A stretch of DNA of 64,000 nt from the NCBI GenBank assembly GCA_003506895.1, contig DNXO01000020.1:133095-197094 (forward strand), written 5' to 3'. Each line of letters opens with the position of its first letter. The stretch's first letter is position 1. A program made the position numbers and the translations under genes. Below, in pieces: positions 60,335 through 64,000 of this stretch. The notes beneath the pieces were generated by a model. It ran no database searches and was not told the origin of the DNA. It saw nothing but the letters and a program-made list of their open reading frames with translations. The stretch comes from Acetobacteraceae bacterium. Lineage in GTDB: Bacteria > Pseudomonadota > Alphaproteobacteria > Acetobacterales > Acetobacteraceae.

Positions 60335-61045
60335 CTAGATAATGCCTGACGCCATTGGCGCCGCGACGATGTGCTCCTCCACCCCGCGGACGCCAGCCGT
60401 GTTCTCGGCTGCAACCCGCAGGGCCTTCCGCTCAGCGTCCGAGCGGTCGTCCGAACTCCAGATATGGACGACGCCATCACGGACGATGACATCGTCCGCC
60501 CAAACCCGAGCCCAATCCTGCCCTTGAAGTTCAGCCAGGATTTGCCGCCTGATCGTGCGGTCGTCGGCATCGGTCGCGGTCGCCGCCGGCATCCCGGCCG
60601 CCACCAGCGCCCGCACCAGATTCGCCCGGCTGACGATTCCGACGACCTGTCCGTCGCGGACCACGGGCACCCGCTTGATCCGTTTGGTTTCAAACAAGTT
60701 GGCGATTTCTTCCAGTTCGGTCGTCTCGCTGACCGTGATCACGTCGGTCGTCATCAGATCGCCGACGTTATGACTGTGGGATTTCACGTAGTCGCGGGCG
60801 CGATCCCGCTCCCACGCGAAAAGATCGAACCAGCGGGTGCGTCGCTTCTCCGTCCGCCGTTGGGTTGCTGTTTCCGTGCGGAACAGGAGGTCACCCTCGC
60901 TGACAATTCCAATCAGCTTCTTGTCCGCATCGACAACTGGCGCGCCGCTGATCCCATATTGCCCCAGCAGGGTCGCCAATTCTTGTACAGTGGTATCAGG
61001 TGAAACCGTGATCACTTTGGTGGTCATCACGTCCGAGGCACGCAT
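60335..61045 (-). CDS. Tandem CBS domain plus BON domain protein
   Basis: 236 residues from ATG 61045; an ATG 15 bases upstream is an alternative. CBS1 (1-60: MTTKVITVSPDTTVQELATLLGQYGISGAPVVD), a 30-residue linker rich in Arg, CBS2 (about 88-145: MTTDVITVSETTELEEIANLFETKRIKRVPVV) and a BON domain (about 165-225). CBS pairs bind adenine nucleotides and BON may bind lipid or membrane. Likely a stress or energy-status sensor. An FNR/FixK-like box lies upstream. Confidence 0.9.
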   Translation of the reverse strand: MRASDVMTTKVITVSPDTTVQELATLLGQYGISGAPVVDADKKLIGIVSEGDLLFRTETATQRRTEKRRTRWFDLFAWERDRARDYVKSHSHNVGDLMTTDVITVSETTELEEIANLFETKRIKRVPVVRDGQVVGIVSRANLVRALVAAGMPAATATDADDRTIRRQILAELQGQDWARVWADDVIVRDGVVHIWSSDDRSDAERKALRVAAENTAGVRGVEEHIVAAPMASGII

Positions 61046-61103
61046 CGGTCGATCCCCCATGTAGGTTCACGTTCAACGCTGCCATATCTCAGTCAAAGAC
61101 ACC

Positions 61104-61117
61104 TTGATTCAAGTCAA
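61104..61117 (-). promoter_or_regulatory. FNR/FixK-type box upstream of the CBS/BON gene
   Basis: On the minus strand TTGACTTGAATCAA fits the TTGA(C/T)-N4-(A/G)TCAA consensus of FNR/FixK regulators exactly. It is centred about 65 bases before the ATG at 61045, a suitable place for oxygen-responsive activation. Confidence 0.6.
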
Positions 61118-61217
61118 TTCTTTACTTTGTGCACCCCAAAAGCCGCGTTAGCAGTTTCGACGAGGAGACGACCGACCAACTGGCGCCAATCTGGCTATGA
61201 GCCGCACAGACCAACCG

Positions 61218-62222
61218 TTAAGCCGGATGGACGGCGCCCTGGATGTCCCGCACCGACCCGTCCGCCTGCCGATAATCCGGCCCAACCGGCACTTTCCCAT
61301 ATCCGCCCGGGATATCCAGCACATAGGTCGGCCATGCCAATCCCGTGACCCGCCCGCGCAGGCCCTCCAGAAGGGCTCGGCCTTCCTCGATAGGGACGCG
61401 AAACCGAGCAGTCCCGGGGGCGGGGTCCAATTGGTGCAGGTAGTAGGGCTTCACCCGCGCCGCGATCATTGCCCGGAACAGGCCCTCCAGTGCCTGCACG
61501 CTGTCGTTCACCCCGCGCAGCAACACGGACTGCCCGAGCACCGGAATGCCCAATGCCTGAACTCTGCGCAGCGCCGTCTTTGCGGCGGGCGAGAACTCAC
61601 GCCCATGGTTCGCATGGACGACCAGCCACATCGAGCGATCCGTCTCCATCGCCGCCGCCAGTTCATCCGAAAGCCGCTCGGGATCGGCCACCGGCACGCG
61701 CGAGTGAATCCGGATCGTCTGGATATGCGGCATGGCTGACAGTGTGCCGATGATCTCCCGCAGCCGCCGAGGCGACAACATCAGCGGATCGCCGCCGGTC
61801 AGGATCACCTCGGTCACCCGTGGATGGGCGGCAAACCAATCATATGCGATGGCGAGTTCGGCGTCCGTCAACACGCCGCCATCGGGGCCGACATGCTCCC
61901 GCCGGAAGCAGAACCGGCAATACACCGGGCAAATCAGCAGCGGTTTCAGCAGCGCCCGATCCGGATACCGATGCACCACGCCCTTCACCGGAGACAACGC
62001 ATCGTCGCCGATGGGATCAACGCTTTCGAACGGAGCGGTGACCAACTCAGCCGGATCGGGAATGAATTGCCGCGCGATCGGATCATCCGGTGACTGGATC
62101 AACGCCTGCATGGCGGGCGAAACCGCGACCGCATAGCGCGCTTCGGTGGCGGCTGCCGCTTCCACCGCGGCGGGCGTGATCAGGCCGGCCGCCAGTAACG
62201 CCTGTGCGCTGCGGAGCGTCAG
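61218..62222 (-). CDS. epmB: EpmB/KamA-like lysine 2,3-aminomutase (radical SAM)
   Basis: 334 residues, the EpmB length, not the longer KamA. The radical SAM cluster is CPVYCRFCFRR (CxxxCxxC), with ILTGGDPLML and ARVKPYYLHQLDPAPGTARFRVPIEEG following, a PLP lysine and GLAWPTYVLDIPGGYGKVP near the end. The domain should begin at TLRSAQALLAAG; the only start there is CTG 62222, overlapping the upstream stop as CTGA. An ATG at 62309 would intrude 91 bases into the upstream gene. It could make beta-lysine for EF-P. Confidence 0.85.
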   Translation of the reverse strand: MTLRSAQALLAAGLITPAAVEAAAATEARYAVAVSPAMQALIQSPDDPIARQFIPDPAELVTAPFESVDPIGDDALSPVKGVVHRYPDRALLKPLLICPVYCRFCFRREHVGPDGGVLTDAELAIAYDWFAAHPRVTEVILTGGDPLMLSPRRLREIIGTLSAMPHIQTIRIHSRVPVADPERLSDELAAAMETDRSMWLVVHANHGREFSPAAKTALRRVQALGIPVLGQSVLLRGVNDSVQALEGLFRAMIAARVKPYYLHQLDPAPGTARFRVPIEEGRALLEGLRGRVTGLAWPTYVLDIPGGYGKVPVGPDYRQADGSVRDIQGAVHPA

Positions 62223-63445
62223 GTTTTCACGAAGGCGCAGGCCAGCGTTTCCATCGGCTGGAACGCCATGTCCTGCGGTACTGTCGCCAACAGCTTGAAT
62301 TGATCCCATTCGCCCTTCGACTCGGCCGGAGACTTCGTCTCCCACACATGGTTCGCATGCACGTGCTTGCCATCCGCCCGCACGATGCCGGTTCCATACA
62401 ACGGATCGGACACGGGTAAAGCCTTCATCTGCTCCACCGCCGCACGCCCGCTGGCCTTTGCCTTGTCCGGCCCCATCGCCGCCACCGCCTTCAGGTAATG
62501 CCAAACCGCGGAGTAGCAGCCGGCATGGAAGTAGTTCGGATAGGCCTTGTGATAGCGCGGCGCGAACCGGGCGGCGAAGGCTCGGGTGCCCTCATTCATG
62601 TCCCAATAGAATGGCATCGCGCCGACGATCCCGGCGGCCGCTTCCAGGCCCACAGAACGGGAGATGTAGTCCTGATAGACCAGGCAGGCGATTTTGACGC
62701 CGGACTGGGGCAGGCCGAACTCGTGCGCCTGCTTGATGCAGTTGGCGGTGTCGTCACCGGCATTGGCCAGGCACAGCACCTTCGCCTTGCTGGCCTGGGC
62801 CTGGAGGATATAGGCGGAGAAGTCGGTTGTGCCCGGGAACGGATAGGCGGCCATGCCGGCGACCTTGCCGCCCATCTGCTCGACGATGGTGGCGGTGTCC
62901 TTCACCATTGTGTGGCCGGAGATGTAGTCGGGCTTGATGAAGAACCAGCTATCCCCGCCTGCCTGCACCAGTCCGCGGGTGATGGCGTTGGAGTTGGACC
63001 ACAGGTCGTAGGTCCACTGGACCTGGTTTGGCGTGCAGTATTTCCCGGTCAGATCGGGAATGCCGGCAGCAGTGAAGATAACGACTTTGTCCTTGTCCTT
63101 GGCCACCTGACCGACGGCGATCGCCACGGCGGACTGTGGGATGTCGAAGATCGCGTCCACGCCTTCCTGATCATACCAGGACCGCGCGATGGAGGCGCCG
63201 ACATCCGGCTTCAGCAGCATATCGCCCTGGATCACCTCCACCGAAATGGCCGGATGGGCTTTCATAAAATCCTCCGCCGCCATCTGCGCCGCCAGGAAGT
63301 CGCCGGGGCCGGAGGCTTCGGCGTATGGCCCGGACATATCGGACAGCACGCCGATCTTCATGGTGGAAGCCGCACTGGCGGTGCGGATCGCGGGCATGGA
63401 CAGGGCAGCAGCCCCGGCGAGCAGGGTTCGGCGGCGAATTTGCAT
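62219..63445 (-). CDS. ABC transporter substrate-binding protein (LivJ-like), Tat-type signal
   Basis: 408 residues. MQIRRRTLLAGAAALSMPAIRTASA is a twin-arginine-like signal. The mature domain STMKIGVLSDMSGPYAEASGPGDFLAAQMAAEDF, AIFDIPQSAVAIAVGQVAKD and FPGTTDFSAYILQAQASKAKVLCLANAG follows the branched-chain/urea/amide binding family. No permease or ATPase is adjacent; EpmB overlaps its end, so partners lie elsewhere. Ligand unknown. Confidence 0.9.
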   Translation of the reverse strand: MQIRRRTLLAGAAALSMPAIRTASAASTMKIGVLSDMSGPYAEASGPGDFLAAQMAAEDFMKAHPAISVEVIQGDMLLKPDVGASIARSWYDQEGVDAIFDIPQSAVAIAVGQVAKDKDKVVIFTAAGIPDLTGKYCTPNQVQWTYDLWSNSNAITRGLVQAGGDSWFFIKPDYISGHTMVKDTATIVEQMGGKVAGMAAYPFPGTTDFSAYILQAQASKAKVLCLANAGDDTANCIKQAHEFGLPQSGVKIACLVYQDYISRSVGLEAAAGIVGAMPFYWDMNEGTRAFAARFAPRYHKAYPNYFHAGCYSAVWHYLKAVAAMGPDKAKASGRAAVEQMKALPVSDPLYGTGIVRADGKHVHANHVWETKSPAESKGEWDQFKLLATVPQDMAFQPMETLACAFVKT

Positions 63446-63509
63446 GGACGTCTCCGTTGTATTTTTAGTTTTGAATCATTCCCTTAGGCATCGATGTGGC
63501 GCCATTGGT

Positions 63510-64000
63510 TTAAGGGCGCATCCCAAACGACGACGGCCCTGGCGTGCGCAGCGGCGCTGCCAGATTCGCGAAATCGCACAGCAGTTTGCGCGTGTCCCTC
63601 GGGTCTATCACTTCGTCCACCCAGAATGCCTCGGCGGTTCGGTATGGCGAGCGCAGCCGGTTCAACCGAGTCTCGATCTCTTCCAGTTTGGCGGCGGGGT
63701 CGGGTGCCGCGTCGATTTCGGCGCGATAGGCCGCCTCGATCCCGCCCTCCAGCGGCAGCGAGCCCCAGCTTGCGGATGGCCAGGCGTAGCGGAGGCAGAG
63801 ATGACCGACGGGCTGGTGGCCCAGTCCGCCAACGCCGTAGCAGTTGCGGACAATGATGCTGCACCAGGGCACCGTGGTTTGGTTGATCGCCGTCAGCGCG
63901 CGGACACCCCAGCGGATGACGGCGTTGCTCTCGGCGCGCAGGCCGACCTGGAAGCCGGGGCAATCCACAAGATGAACGATCGGCAGGTGGAAGGTTTGCG
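63510..64000 (-). CDS. Acyl-CoA carboxylase carboxyltransferase subunit (partial, N-terminus beyond window)
   Basis: The C-terminal 163 residues are visible and the frame continues past the right edge (IVHLVDCPGFQVG, the carboxyltransferase loop). RALTAINQTTVPWCSIIVRNCYGVGG and the ending RTAEAFWVDEVIDPRDTRKLLCDFA are typical of propionyl-, methylcrotonyl- and acetyl-CoA carboxylase beta subunits. It transfers CO2 from biotin to an acyl-CoA. Biotin subunit and substrate are not visible. Confidence 0.88.
   Translation of the reverse strand, partial: QTFHLPIVHLVDCPGFQVGLRAESNAVIRWGVRALTAINQTTVPWCSIIVRNCYGVGGLGHQPVGHLCLRYAWPSASWGSLPLEGGIEAAYRAEIDAAPDPAAKLEEIETRLNRLRSPYRTAEAFWVDEVIDPRDTRKLLCDFANLAAPLRTPGPSSFGMRP

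Overview
The window is GC-rich, densely coded DNA from an alphaproteobacterium, most likely of the Rhodospirillales/Acetobacteraceae type. The pointers are hopanoid genes hpnA-D, hpnL and hpnN, a fused IspDF, cysteine-poor ribosomal protein L31, TrcR (DUF1013), DUF1192, and a ROSE-like thermometer before a small heat-shock gene. The lineage is inferred from gene content only.

Layout. 1-14.4 kb is a catabolic and uptake block: an MBL-fold hydrolase (cut by the left edge), amidohydrolase, VOC protein, luciferase-like monooxygenase, metallophosphoesterase, a complete branched-chain-type ABC transporter, an alpha/beta hydrolase, a double-length CaiB/BaiF CoA-transferase, an exported IalB-like protein, an M19 dipeptidase and an aldo/keto reductase. 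14.4-24.1 kb holds a ferritin-like protein, an NDP-forming acyl-CoA synthetase, ispDF, hpnL and the overlapping hpnA-hpnB-hpnC-hpnD operon: isoprenoid precursors leading to squalene and hopanoids. 24.1-30.4 kb is a five-gene operon for a membrane complex built like hydrogenase-4/complex I, whose large subunit has lost all four nickel-binding cysteines. 30.5-38.4 kb holds an alcohol dehydrogenase, a DsbA-like protein, a gamma-glutamyltransferase-like lipoprotein, an aminotransferase, a Tat-exported class A beta-lactamase, suhB and efp.

38.5-44.3 kb is an accessory island: a VapBC-type toxin-antitoxin pair, a structured G-rich spacer, and a two-gene operon for a 1343-residue HTH-nuclease-STAND-ATPase-repeat protein with a two-helix membrane partner. 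A near-perfect 19-bp inverted repeat covers that operon's probable leaderless promoter. This looks like an undescribed anti-phage or anti-plasmid system. A decayed ClC chloride-channel gene flanks it.

45-64 kb returns to core functions: a BaiN-type flavoprotein, an outer-membrane barrel behind an AT-rich promoter, tRNA-Thr(GGT), an Fe-S oxidoreductase, hpnN, rpmE, an HNH nuclease, hsp20, trcR, purE-purK, a prpB-like lyase, a CBS/BON protein behind an FNR/FixK-like box, an EpmB-like radical SAM protein, another ABC binding protein and the end of an acyl-CoA carboxylase gene cut by the right edge.
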